64,000 nt of DNA from Chitinophaga pinensis DSM 2588 (GTDB lineage Bacteria; Bacteroidota; Bacteroidia; Chitinophagales; Chitinophagaceae). Below are positions 44,159 to 51,970 of the stretch, in pieces. Where the stretch lies: contig NC_013132.1 of NCBI RefSeq assembly GCF_000024005.1, positions 1,854,001 through 1,918,000 of the forward strand, written 5' to 3'. Each line of letters begins with the position of its first letter. Position 1 is the stretch's first letter. The translations under genes and the position numbers were made by a program. The notes below the pieces were generated by a model. That model was not told where the DNA came from and ran no database searches. It saw nothing but the letters and a program-made list of their open reading frames with translations.

Positions 44159-45364
44159 ATGGAACCAAAACTAGCAGAACTGATACAACGATGGGAGCAG
44201 ACTTTCGATCGCAAGGAAGAGCTGCTGTCAAATAAAAGGAATGTGGTAGAAACAAGATATGCAGAAGGTAGTCGCTATGACCTGAGAAAATTTGACTGGC
44301 ATTCTTTCCCTGCCGACGGACCTTTACAGCTGGACAAAGAGGGCATTGATGACAGTTCATTGCACGAATATGGCTTCAATACGAATGGGCTTCCCTGTTA
44401 TACAACATTTAAACATGTACATAACAAGATTGCTTGGGAAGGCGTCTATATCTACGAAGAGACATGCATTGAGTATATAGAATACTGCCTGAATACAGGA
44501 GTTCCGTCTTTGATTTCCCGGATGGAATTCAAAGACGGAAAAAAAGTGGCTTATCAAAGTATTAGTGCTAACGGTGGAGGAAGTGGGTATGGATGGTTAT
44601 CTAAAGAAGATATCATAAAAACAATGAGAAATGACGACCATTCTTTTATCATAGAAATTACAGATTTTGAACACGATGTAACCGGAAAAATAAAACGGGC
44701 ATCCAGCATAAATTTTTTTCCGGGTAGTGGGCAATATACCTCCCACGATGAATACGCATACGATGACATGCAGGTACTGGATACAATCCGGAGATTTAAT
44801 GATGGATATGACCGTCTCATTTATTGCAGACGTCCGGACAATGTGAGCCCTGAACAACTGGTAGAGGAAGTAGCAGCAGCGCTGGCGAAAGAGATTGCAG
44901 AAAGGCTGACTGTGAGTCAAATTGAATTACCACTTGCTTTCCTGGAACTAGGTTATCGGCTTGGCGATAACTATGTGCCCTATCTAACTTGCCGATCTGA
45001 AAGATACGTAGCAGAAAAAGTAGCAAAAAAGGAGATGGTGTTCATTGACATAAATTATAATGAGTCAGTAGATATGAGTATCAAGCCTATTGAAAGGCTA
45101 TGGGCCCAGTTGGAAGGACTCATGGAAGATGATGATCACCTGGGTATTGGGACGGATATGATCAGAAAGGCAGCTTTTCTGCTGACAAAAAACAGACTCT
45201 TTGGTAAATTGCAGGTTACTGATACTTTTGCCGCCTATGCTGTTGATTGGTCTATAGAAGGGCATGGTGATGAAGAATTTGAAGAGATCCTCACAGAATG
45301 TGGCGTGGAAGCAGAAGTATTAACTATCTGGAAACAAACCGGCATATTACCATTGTGCCCCTAA
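44159..45364 (+). CDS. Unknown 401-residue protein
   Basis: A soluble, acidic protein without signal peptide or TM. The N-terminal part (1-230) contains repeated WDG/KEG-type beta segments (YDLRKFDWHSFPADGPLQLDKEGI, then AWEGVYIYEETCIEYIEYC, DGKKVAYQSIS); the C-terminal part (230-401) is helical (QLVEEVAAALAKEIAERLT, ECGVEAEVLTIWKQ). I recognise no family. The next gene is 32 bp downstream and may be cotranscribed. Confidence 0.65.
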   Translation: MEPKLAELIQRWEQTFDRKEELLSNKRNVVETRYAEGSRYDLRKFDWHSFPADGPLQLDKEGIDDSSLHEYGFNTNGLPCYTTFKHVHNKIAWEGVYIYEETCIEYIEYCLNTGVPSLISRMEFKDGKKVAYQSISANGGGSGYGWLSKEDIIKTMRNDDHSFIIEITDFEHDVTGKIKRASSINFFPGSGQYTSHDEYAYDDMQVLDTIRRFNDGYDRLIYCRRPDNVSPEQLVEEVAAALAKEIAERLTVSQIELPLAFLELGYRLGDNYVPYLTCRSERYVAEKVAKKEMVFIDINYNESVDMSIKPIERLWAQLEGLMEDDDHLGIGTDMIRKAAFLLTKNRLFGKLQVTDTFAAYAVDWSIEGHGDEEFEEILTECGVEAEVLTIWKQTGILPLCP

Positions 45365-45396
45365 CCATCATTTTAAGAATCATTTAATTCATTTTC

Positions 45397-45675
45397 ATGA
45401 AGTCTACCCAGATATTCAAAACTATATTACTGGCGTTACCATTTCTGATACTGTTGTATGTGTTTTTCCTCAGAGACAGAATAGATGCCGGTGATGGCAT
45501 TGGCGGCGGTTCCTACGACCTGACAAAGCTATATGCCGCAATTGGCATTGGTTTGTATGCACTCATTCTAAACCTTGTGTTGCTGATCCAGGATGCGCAT
45601 GGTAACAGAGTTTTCCTGCTGGGAGGCATCATCCTGTTGGTGGTGACTATAATAATGGCTGTCCGTAGCTTTTAG
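45397..45675 (+). CDS. Unknown small membrane protein
   Basis: 92 residues with three hydrophobic segments (about 8-24, 47-64 and 70-90) separated by short polar loops, including GDGIGGGSYD. No family recognised. It follows the 401-residue gene by 32 bp. Confidence 0.65.
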   Translation: MKSTQIFKTILLALPFLILLYVFFLRDRIDAGDGIGGGSYDLTKLYAAIGIGLYALILNLVLLIQDAHGNRVFLLGGIILLVVTIIMAVRSF

Positions 45676-45719
45676 GGCTGTATATTGTTCTCCTGATCGT
45701 ACTATTAGTAGGTCGCGGT

Positions 45720-45857
45720 ATGCTATACGCGCAAGGTATTCATTTTACCCCAACCATAATCTACAATCATTTCATATTGAACAGAGAGCCGGTCTTGCGT
45801 ATAAGCGCGGGAAATAGCGTATATAACGGAACTGTAGATGAAAAATATAACCAATAA
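45720..45857 (+). CDS. Candidate small secreted protein gene
   Basis: The frame runs from ATG 45720 to TAA 45855-45857 (45 codons), ending one base before a strong terminator. The same frame is open further upstream to a stop at 45666-45668, and those in-frame codons read LYIVLLIVLLVGRGMLYAQG, a convincing signal peptide ending in an AQG cleavage site; the mature part is IHFTPTIIYNHF... ending NGTVDEKYNQ. The hydrophobic part has no ATG, so the real start may be a rare codon (CTG at 45678) or the gene may be a 5'-truncated relic. Confidence 0.4.
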   Translation: MLYAQGIHFTPTIIYNHFILNREPVLRISAGNSVYNGTVDEKYNQ

Positions 45858-45892
45858 AAAAGGCTTTCAGGTATTATCTGAAAGCCTTTTTT
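45856..45892. terminator. Bidirectional terminator
   Basis: Perfect 15 bp stem aaaaaaggctttcag / ctgaaagcctttttt with a 7 nt loop. It ends against the stop codon of the minus-strand DUF4265 gene. Confidence 0.9.
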
Positions 45893-46405
45893 CTAATATC
45901 GATGTCCATCCGCGAGACAAGCCTCTGCATAATCTATAATACCTGCTTCCTGCAATTGCACCAGCTGTTTCCTGATAGGTCCGTAGTCCAGGCCTACAGG
46001 TATTTCCACTACAAAATAACGTTCATTAAGTCCTTCACTCGGACAACCAGCTTTCTTAAAATCAGCCCTCAGCGAACTTGCATCTTTACCAGCATCACGT
46101 ACAATGACCTGTATCGTTGAATTGCCGGAACATTCAACCAGCTCGCGGTACGTCATCATCTGTTCATCCTCATCATATTCTGCAAGAATGATATCATCCG
46201 ACGCCAGTCCCGGCACATAAAAAGGGATATTGTCGAGTTTGTAATAGCCTTTTACCGGATCTATCGTCAGCGCCCACAAGGTTTCTACCGTTGATTCTTC
46301 CAGGAGGTTGCTGTAAAAGCGGAACAGGATCTTTTTATATTCATATTTCGGAGCATCCATCTGGCAGTAATTGAATGTGCCGTGAAAATAAGTAATTGCA
46401 TGCAT
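45893..46405 (-). CDS. DUF4265-like protein
   Basis: 170 residues (or 155 from MDAPKYEYKKILFRF at 46360). Segments ETLWALTIDPVKGYYKLDNIPFYVPGLASDDIILAEYDE and SGNSTIQVIV are characteristic of DUF4265. Function unknown. It is the last gene of the 7TM/kinase/regulator operon, 6 bp after the response regulator. Confidence 0.75.
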   Translation of the reverse strand: MHAITYFHGTFNYCQMDAPKYEYKKILFRFYSNLLEESTVETLWALTIDPVKGYYKLDNIPFYVPGLASDDIILAEYDEDEQMMTYRELVECSGNSTIQVIVRDAGKDASSLRADFKKAGCPSEGLNERYFVVEIPVGLDYGPIRKQLVQLQEAGIIDYAEACLADGHRY

Positions 46406-46411
46406 ATAGTA

Positions 46412-47080
46412 TTACAGCTGCACAATCCCGTGTTTCACTGCATACAGGGCCATGGTCACTCTAGTCTTTACATTCAGCTTCTGAAATAATGCTTCGCGGT
46501 AGCCGTCTATCGTTTTCGGACTCAGGTTCATCTTATCCGCTATTTGCTGATAAGTCATTTCCGTTGTAGCAAGTTTCAGGAATTCCCGTTCATTTTCTGA
46601 TAAATAGAGGGAAGCTGGGTTTGGCTTGATATTTCCCATAAGATTCTGATTCAGTACTTCAGTCGCAATTTCTGAATAATAAAACCCGTTGCTGGCAATG
46701 GCTTCCAGCGCCCGGTTCATGTCTTCTACTTCAATATCCTTGGACAGGTATCCCTTAACGCCCAGGCGTAACATACGCAGGATAGCATTTTCTGACTCAA
46801 CCATAGAAACTACCAGTACTTTAACGCTGGGGTGCGTACGTTGTAACCAGTCGACGGCTTCATAGCCATCCATATCCGGCATGTCGATGTCCATGAGTAT
46901 AATATCCGGAAACGGCGGTTGCATCATTTTATCCTTCAGGTCGTTCCCGTTTTCAGCTTCAAAAAGAATATTATATTTCTGCTGAGGATCACCCATATTA
47001 ATGAGCTTGATCAGGCCTTTACGGAAGAGGTTATGGTCATCTACAAGGGCGATGTTGATTTTTTTGCTGGCATTTTTCAT
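46412..47080 (-). CDS. NarL/FixJ-type response regulator
   Basis: 222 residues. Receiver domain: acidic pair in ALVDDHNLFR, phospho-acceptor Asp64 (IILMDIDMPDMDG), Lys in GYLSKDIEV. C-terminal LuxR-type HTH: EREFLKLATTEMTYQQIADKMNLSPKTIDGYREALFQKLNVK. Four-base overlap with the histidine kinase gene, so it is the kinase's partner. Confidence 0.94.
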   Translation of the reverse strand: MKNASKKINIALVDDHNLFRKGLIKLINMGDPQQKYNILFEAENGNDLKDKMMQPPFPDIILMDIDMPDMDGYEAVDWLQRTHPSVKVLVVSMVESENAILRMLRLGVKGYLSKDIEVEDMNRALEAIASNGFYYSEIATEVLNQNLMGNIKPNPASLYLSENEREFLKLATTEMTYQQIADKMNLSPKTIDGYREALFQKLNVKTRVTMALYAVKHGIVQL

Positions 47081-47898
47081 ACAGCATAAGTTTTTAGTAT
47101 TTGAGGATGGGGAATATTAATGGTAACGATAGTGCCGTCTCCGCTGTGACTTGTAATATTCAGATCAGCATTAATAAGCGATGCTCTTTTACGCATATTC
47201 AGCAAACCGGTGCTTTGTTTTTCTCCGCTTTGCTGAAGCGCCTGATCAATGTCAAATCCGTCGCCATTGTCGGCAATAGTCAGAATGAAATTATCATTTG
47301 AAAAGGAGAGTTTCGAAATTACTTTGGATGCTCTCGCATATTTCACTACGTTATTGAGTACCTCCTGACAGAGGCGGAAGAGGATGATTTCATGCTCTGG
47401 CTGCATCCGGTATTCTTCTCCGGTTTTTGTAATACTGACATCATATCTGCCGGTCTTCGCAAGTCTGTTCAGCTCATTTTGTAATGCCTGTACAAATCCT
47501 ATATGAATGATATGATCGGTATTGAGATTGGCACTGAGCGCCTTTAGTTCGCTCATAAGCTGTTTAGCCAGTGATTTTGTTTCAAGGATATTCTCCCTTT
47601 GTCCTGCCGGACTTTTGGGCAATATTTCAGAAAGATTAATGTTAATCAGGGACACCAGGTGACTAAAGTTGGCGTGTAACTCTTTTGATATATGGTTAAG
47701 CGTTTGCTCCTGTATCGCAAGCTTTGACTGAAGTAAGACATGGTTAAATGCCTCCCGCATTTCAATCAGTTCCTGTTGATGTCGGAATTTTTTCTTCTGA
47801 TAAAGAAACAGGAAATAAATAACGGCCGCACTGAGACTCATAACAAGCAGAGTTGATATGATGATGGTCAGAGAGGTTGCGAATGTTGAGGTTTGCAT
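47077..47898 (-). CDS. HisKA_3-type sensor histidine kinase with altered catalytic box
   Basis: About 273 residues from MQTSTFATSLTIII. One TM (about 8-33) precedes the dimerisation helices and the HATPase domain: H-box ISKELHANFSH with His75, N-box QEVLNNVVKYA (178-188), G1 DNGDGF (210-215), G2 TGLLNMRKRAS (from 230). The usual Asp after the His (HDxxxQ) is Ala, and the Gln is His, so kinase and phosphatase chemistry may be altered. It overlaps the upstream 7TM gene by 31 bp. A longer frame to 48153 overlaps that gene further and is rejected. Confidence 0.82.
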   Translation of the reverse strand: MQTSTFATSLTIIISTLLVMSLSAAVIYFLFLYQKKKFRHQQELIEMREAFNHVLLQSKLAIQEQTLNHISKELHANFSHLVSLININLSEILPKSPAGQRENILETKSLAKQLMSELKALSANLNTDHIIHIGFVQALQNELNRLAKTGRYDVSITKTGEEYRMQPEHEIILFRLCQEVLNNVVKYARASKVISKLSFSNDNFILTIADNGDGFDIDQALQQSGEKQSTGLLNMRKRASLINADLNITSHSGDGTIVTINIPHPQILKTYAV

Positions 47899-48551
47899 AA
47901 AAAGCTGATTAAATAACAGGTGCAAATGATGAAATTGAAGATGTCGTTGATAAATAGGAGCGACAGTGCCAGGGGAGAGTGCTGCAAATTCAAAAAGCCA
48001 AACATGATCAGGAATGGAAGTGAGGCAGATTGGTATAGGAATGTTCCCAGAGTCATCCATATCATGGGCTCTTTGTGTAAAACAATGATACCGGGGGCCT
48101 GCAGCAGCTGTCTGAAATAACAGAGGCATAGTGCTATCAATGTTACGTGACATGAAATCACACTATAAGTATTGTACTGAAAGGGACTCTGGATAATAAA
48201 ATAGTCTGCCAGACCAAACACGACTAAGCCTATAGTTACCGCATAAACTATTTTTTTTGTTCGGGGCTCGTATAATATCTGATAAAAAATAGACGCTAGT
48301 AAAACTAAACGGATCAGGAAATAAAAGTTATAGATCCATAAGTTATTCCTGGAGTAATTCCACCCAAACATGTTGTGCAACTTATGTATCCATAGATTTG
48401 CCAGTGCTTCTGCCAATAGTGTGGTCCAGATCAGTACAGCAAATAGCCTATATTGCTTAGGCCATCCAGGCCTGAAAGTCTTCAGGCTTAGAATGGCACT
48501 AAGCAACAGAGGTAACAAATACATGTATTCGTAGCTGAAGAATCGCTGCAT
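47868..48551 (-). CDS. Multi-TM membrane protein, probable sensor partner of the kinase
   Basis: 227 residues with about seven hydrophobic helices (from MQRFFSYEYMYLLPLLLSAIL to FINDIFNFIICTCYLISFLC) and no catalytic motifs. It immediately precedes and overlaps the kinase gene, whose own sensor region is a single TM, so this protein may sense the signal. I recognise no named family. Confidence 0.75.
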   Translation of the reverse strand: MQRFFSYEYMYLLPLLLSAILSLKTFRPGWPKQYRLFAVLIWTTLLAEALANLWIHKLHNMFGWNYSRNNLWIYNFYFLIRLVLLASIFYQILYEPRTKKIVYAVTIGLVVFGLADYFIIQSPFQYNTYSVISCHVTLIALCLCYFRQLLQAPGIIVLHKEPMIWMTLGTFLYQSASLPFLIMFGFLNLQHSPLALSLLFINDIFNFIICTCYLISFLCKPQHSQPL

Positions 48552-48570
48552 TTACTCAAATTACGTAATG

Positions 48571-49041
48571 TTATTGAGAAAACTCTTCGTCACAGCGCGG
48601 CGGACAAGGGATGCCCATGTTGAAGTCCCTGATGTCTTCTCCTGGATCTTCGCCGGGGAATAAGATCACGTCTTTTTCCACAGAAGACCGTTCTGAATAA
48701 TTAGGTTCTTTCTCGAGTATGACATTCGCATGTGTAATGGTGTTGCCTACCTGTTTTTCTCTGGTTGTAACAAACAACAGACAGGTCTGACCGGCAAATT
48801 GATGTCCCTCCTCATAGGTACCAAAATATACCCTGATACCGTCTCCACCGGCAAACTCAATCTCTTCTACGAGTTTCGTGAAATGCTCCTTCGAATACCA
48901 TACAGATTTGGTATCAGGCTTGCCTGCTGCCTGGCTTAATGCAGCATGTTTCTGTTTCTGGAATCTGGCGATCCTGTCGGCAGTGGTTTTCTGTCCTACA
49001 TAGAAGAATGGTAGTGGTTTTACGGTAAGGTGTTGTTGCAT
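48571..49041 (-). CDS. Unknown protein, first gene of the signalling operon
   Basis: 156 residues, soluble, no signal peptide. Charged N-terminal part (KPLPFFYVGQKTTADRIARFQKQK), a central DGIRVYFGTYEEGHQFAGQTCLLFVTTREKQ beta region, and an acidic tail with FPGEDPGEDIRDFNMGIPCPPRCDEEF. No family recognised. It is 19 bp upstream of the 7TM gene on the same strand. Confidence 0.65.
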   Translation of the reverse strand: MQQHLTVKPLPFFYVGQKTTADRIARFQKQKHAALSQAAGKPDTKSVWYSKEHFTKLVEEIEFAGGDGIRVYFGTYEEGHQFAGQTCLLFVTTREKQVGNTITHANVILEKEPNYSERSSVEKDVILFPGEDPGEDIRDFNMGIPCPPRCDEEFSQ

Positions 49042-49298
49042 AAACGGAATTTTTAGGTGTAGTGAAAAATGGGGGTGTAAACTGTTTACGCTGCGAAACT
49101 ATAACCGGAATGATCAAAAAAAATCAACCCAAATCAAATACCGGAAAAATCCTATCTCCCCGGAGGAATTATCCGGGACCACTTGTAAAAAGGGGATTTT
49201 TCCCCTCGTATACCGGTTTTTTCCGCCGCAATGTAGTTTCATCTTTGCTCCGTCGACCAAGGACATTCCCTGACTAATCCCAATGAAAAAACACACGC

Positions 49299-50249
49299 AT
49301 GAGAAAAGCATTAGTAGTCGGAATTGATGACTATCCCGGCGCCCGCCTCAAGGGCTGTATCCATGACGCAAATACAGTAGCAGAACTATTGGACAAAAAC
49401 GCAGATGGCTCGCCAAATTTTGAAGTAAAGCTCTTTACTACAGTAAAGACAAAAGCAGAGCTGAAGTCCGTTATCCTCAAAACCTTTAATGACAGAGATG
49501 ATGATATCAATCTGTTTTATTTCTCCGGTCATGGTAATGTGACAGAGTCGGGTGAGGGCTACATTGTTACCCCCGATTTTACCCGCGATGATGTTGGTAT
49601 TTCCATGGATGAAATACTGAAAATAGCAGGGCTGTCAAAGGCAAGACATAAGATTGTTATCCTGGACTGTTGCCATGCCGGGGCCATGGGCTCACCCACT
49701 GTCATATCCAATAGTGCGGCGTTTCTGGAACAAGGTGTGATCATCCTGGCGTCTAGCCGTAGTTCAGAGACTTCAGTAGAACGTAATGGCCATGGCGTAT
49801 TCACGGGCCTCCTGATCGACGCCCTGAAAGGAGGCGCCGCAGATATAGATGGAGAAGTAACTCCGGGGAATATCTATAGTTATATAGATAAAGCATTGGG
49901 GAGCTGGTACCAGCGTCCTGTATTTAAGGCGAATATTGTCCGTTCTGTAAGCCTGCGCAGCGTGAGGCCCACAGTGTCCAAAGCTGAATTAAGACTGCTA
50001 TTGGAGTATTTCCCTCAGGCCGACAAAGAGTTTCCGCTTGATCCCAGCTATGAATACACTACCACAACAGATACCCCCAACGAAAAGAATATCAGTACGT
50101 TTAAAATTCTGCGTAGAATGCAGCTGATCGGGTTGGTGGAGCCTGTAGGAGAGGAGTATCTGTATTGGGCTGCTGTCCGGAATAAGAGCTGTCGTTTGAC
50201 AGGGTTGGGAGCTTACTACTGGACATTAATTAAAAACGGCAGGATATAA
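49299..50249 (+). CDS. Caspase-like (C14) protease with C-terminal winged-helix-like domain
   Basis: 316 residues. The N-terminal about 215 residues are a caspase/metacaspase fold: KALVVGIDDYP, catalytic His78 (FYFSGHGNV) and Cys125 (ILDCCHAGAMG), with LASSRSSETSVERNGHGVFTGLLIDALKGGA. The C-terminal about 90 residues (225-316) look like a winged helix: TFKILRRMQLIGLVEPVGEEYLYWAAVRNKSCRLTGLGAYYW. No signal peptide, so it is cytosolic. It heads an operon with the TIR-SUMF1 gene 27 bp downstream. Likely an effector protease activated by an infection or stress signal; the substrate is unknown. Confidence 0.85.
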   Translation: MRKALVVGIDDYPGARLKGCIHDANTVAELLDKNADGSPNFEVKLFTTVKTKAELKSVILKTFNDRDDDINLFYFSGHGNVTESGEGYIVTPDFTRDDVGISMDEILKIAGLSKARHKIVILDCCHAGAMGSPTVISNSAAFLEQGVIILASSRSSETSVERNGHGVFTGLLIDALKGGAADIDGEVTPGNIYSYIDKALGSWYQRPVFKANIVRSVSLRSVRPTVSKAELRLLLEYFPQADKEFPLDPSYEYTTTTDTPNEKNISTFKILRRMQLIGLVEPVGEEYLYWAAVRNKSCRLTGLGAYYWTLIKNGRI

Positions 50250-50276
50250 TATCGATAACCTCAAATCCCATATACC

Positions 50277-51362
50277 ATGATTCGGTTATTCAAATATGAC
50301 ATAGCTATTTCGGTTGCCGAGGAAGATAAACATGTGGCGGATCAGATTGCCGCAGCGTTAAAGAAGCTAGGTATTCGTTATTACTATTATGCAGAAAATG
50401 AAATTGGTAGTTGGGGCAGTCATATTATTGATCTTACAATAGACGCTTATGGCCGGCAGGCCAGATTTGTACTGATGATAACAAGCGCCACCTTCGTTAA
50501 TAAGTACTGGTCTGGACTGGAAAAACTGATCGCACTTGCCAAAACAAGAATGGGCGAGCCGCATATCCTTCAGCTGAGACTTGATAACACCCCCATAGAT
50601 GGTATATCGAAGCATGTTGTTTATCAGGACTGGAAAAATAACCCGGAGCACATCGCCCGTATGCTAAAGGAAAAGATCAGAGGACAAAGAAGGACCAGGC
50701 AACGTAAAACAGGTATTACAACAGCCGGAATTAGTTCCAGCCTGGCTGTTCTATCCGGTTTATACCTGCTGTTTAACCCTGCCCTCATAAAGAAACTGTT
50801 TCCGGTAAAACATATGCAGCGGATGCTGATTGCCGGGCCAGGTGTAGATTCCTTTTATATCAGTAATACGGAAGTAACCATCGACGAGTATAGCACCTAT
50901 TGTAAAAGTGTTGGAAAACAAGTTCCTCCTCAAGCTTCAGGACTTAAAGGAGATGCTCCTATAGCCAATATCACCTGGCAGGAAGCAGTTGATTTTTGTA
51001 AAGCCCAAAATGGCCGGCTTCCAACAGAAAGGGAATGGGAATATGCAGCTGATGCCGGATTAGGGAAAAAATATAGTGGCGGAAATAATGCGCAGAAAGT
51101 AGCCATCTATAATACGAAAAGGCCGGCGACAGTAGCATATCTGGAACCGAATACATTCAATCTGTATGATATGACAGGTAATATCGCAGAATGGTGTGCT
51201 GATTGGTCTGATAGTTTACATCGATTCAAAATTGTCAAAGGAGGTTCCTACAGTAGCCGTATTAGTCCGGAGAACGAATTACTGATCAGCACCCGCATTA
51301 TCGCAAATCCTGAAGAGAGGTGCCCTGACATCGGTTTCAGGGTAGCCTGGAATAAACAATAA
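50277..51362 (+). CDS. TIR domain - TM - SUMF1 (formylglycine-enzyme-like) fusion
   Basis: 361 residues. Residues 1-135 are a TIR domain (KYDIAISVAEEDKHVADQ, GSWGSHIID); the putative NADase Glu82 sits in NKYWSGLEKL at the usual spacing from Trp78. A TM follows (about 148-168). Residues 185-359 are a SUMF1 domain (YISNTEVTIDEY, NGRLPTEREWEYAA, NIAEWCADW, IVKGGSY, DIGFRVA). SUMF1 enzymes end in GFRCA with catalytic Cys; here it is GFRVA, so this domain probably binds rather than oxidises. The TIR would face the cytosol. It shares the operon with the caspase and YegP genes. Confidence 0.85.
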   Translation: MIRLFKYDIAISVAEEDKHVADQIAAALKKLGIRYYYYAENEIGSWGSHIIDLTIDAYGRQARFVLMITSATFVNKYWSGLEKLIALAKTRMGEPHILQLRLDNTPIDGISKHVVYQDWKNNPEHIARMLKEKIRGQRRTRQRKTGITTAGISSSLAVLSGLYLLFNPALIKKLFPVKHMQRMLIAGPGVDSFYISNTEVTIDEYSTYCKSVGKQVPPQASGLKGDAPIANITWQEAVDFCKAQNGRLPTEREWEYAADAGLGKKYSGGNNAQKVAIYNTKRPATVAYLEPNTFNLYDMTGNIAEWCADWSDSLHRFKIVKGGSYSSRISPENELLISTRIIANPEERCPDIGFRVAWNKQ

Positions 51363-51373
51363 ATTACATCAAC

Positions 51374-51715
51374 ATGAAGAATCCCAAATTTGAACTTTTC
51401 TCCGGTATCGGGAAGAATGACTATTTCTTTAACCTGAAAGCCGGCAATGGAGAGAAAATCCTGGGAAGTGAAAGCTATACCTCAAAACATGCCGCTGTAC
51501 ACAGCATCGCTTCCGTAAAAAGAAACGCTCCATATTATAAACAGTACGAACGAAGATTTAATAGTGATAACAACAGTTACACGTTCGTACTAAAAGCTGA
51601 GAACGGAGAAATTATCGGTCGAAGTGAGACCTATCCCTCTGCCTATAGCCGTGACGAGGGCATTGAAGCCGTAAGACGAAATGCCCCGGAAGCACCCACT
51701 GATGATCTGACCTGA
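51374..51715 (+). CDS. YegP (DUF1508) two-repeat protein
   Basis: 113 residues made of two DUF1508 repeats, about 5-52 (KFELFSGIGKNDYFFNLKAG to SVKRNA) and 60-107 (YTFVLKAENGEIIGRSETY to AVRRNAPEA). Such repeats form a small beta fold of unknown function. It is 11 bp after the TIR-SUMF1 gene and a hairpin follows, so the caspase operon ends here. Confidence 0.9.
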   Translation: MKNPKFELFSGIGKNDYFFNLKAGNGEKILGSESYTSKHAAVHSIASVKRNAPYYKQYERRFNSDNNSYTFVLKAENGEIIGRSETYPSAYSRDEGIEAVRRNAPEAPTDDLT

Positions 51716-51739
51716 TACTTGTGAATGTGAGAATGCAAA

Positions 51740-51785
51740 ACCGGCAAAGTCAGATCTTCATAGCAGCCAGTGACACTTTGCCGGT
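51740..51785 (+). terminator. Hairpin after YegP gene
   Basis: Perfect 11 bp arms (ACCGGCAAAGT / ACTTTGCCGGT) with a 24 nt loop, 24 bp after the YegP stop. A weak T-rich run follows. Confidence 0.6.
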
Positions 51786-51820
51786 CCTATTTATCCCTTT
51801 TCAATGTTAATAACTCAAAC

Positions 51821-51967
51821 ATGCCTTTAAGTTCTGCATTAAAAATGCAATATTTGAACCTATATCACATGGCACTTGCGGATGAAAATGTGGATATCTG
51901 GAAAGGTGTCATGTCATCCGCAGAAATAGAGCTTATGGCTGATTACATCCTGGCTGCTAAAAAATAA
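51821..51967 (+). CDS. Very small protein with TerB-like N-terminal pattern
   Basis: About 48 residues from MPLSSALKMQYLNLYHMALADENVDIWK. The LYHMALADENVD stretch resembles the start of TerB/calcium-binding helical domains, but the rest is too short for a full domain. It may be a truncated gene. The ATG at 51770 would put the N-terminus inside the hairpin, so 51821 is preferred. Confidence 0.35.
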   Translation: MPLSSALKMQYLNLYHMALADENVDIWKGVMSSAEIELMADYILAAKK

Positions 51968-51970
51968 TGA

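Noticed and set aside
47899..48153. N-terminal extension of the histidine kinase
   Set aside because: It would overlap the 7TM gene almost entirely in another frame and lacks a plausible sensor domain.
49299..50249. Caspase annotated as part of a CRISPR-associated protease system (type III gRAMP-TPR-CHAT)
   Set aside because: No Cas7-11, TPR or CRISPR genes are in the window; only the caspase fold is shared.
51770..51820. Upstream ATG for the TerB-like small gene
   Set aside because: It falls inside the hairpin after YegP, and the residues before MPLSS show no conserved pattern.
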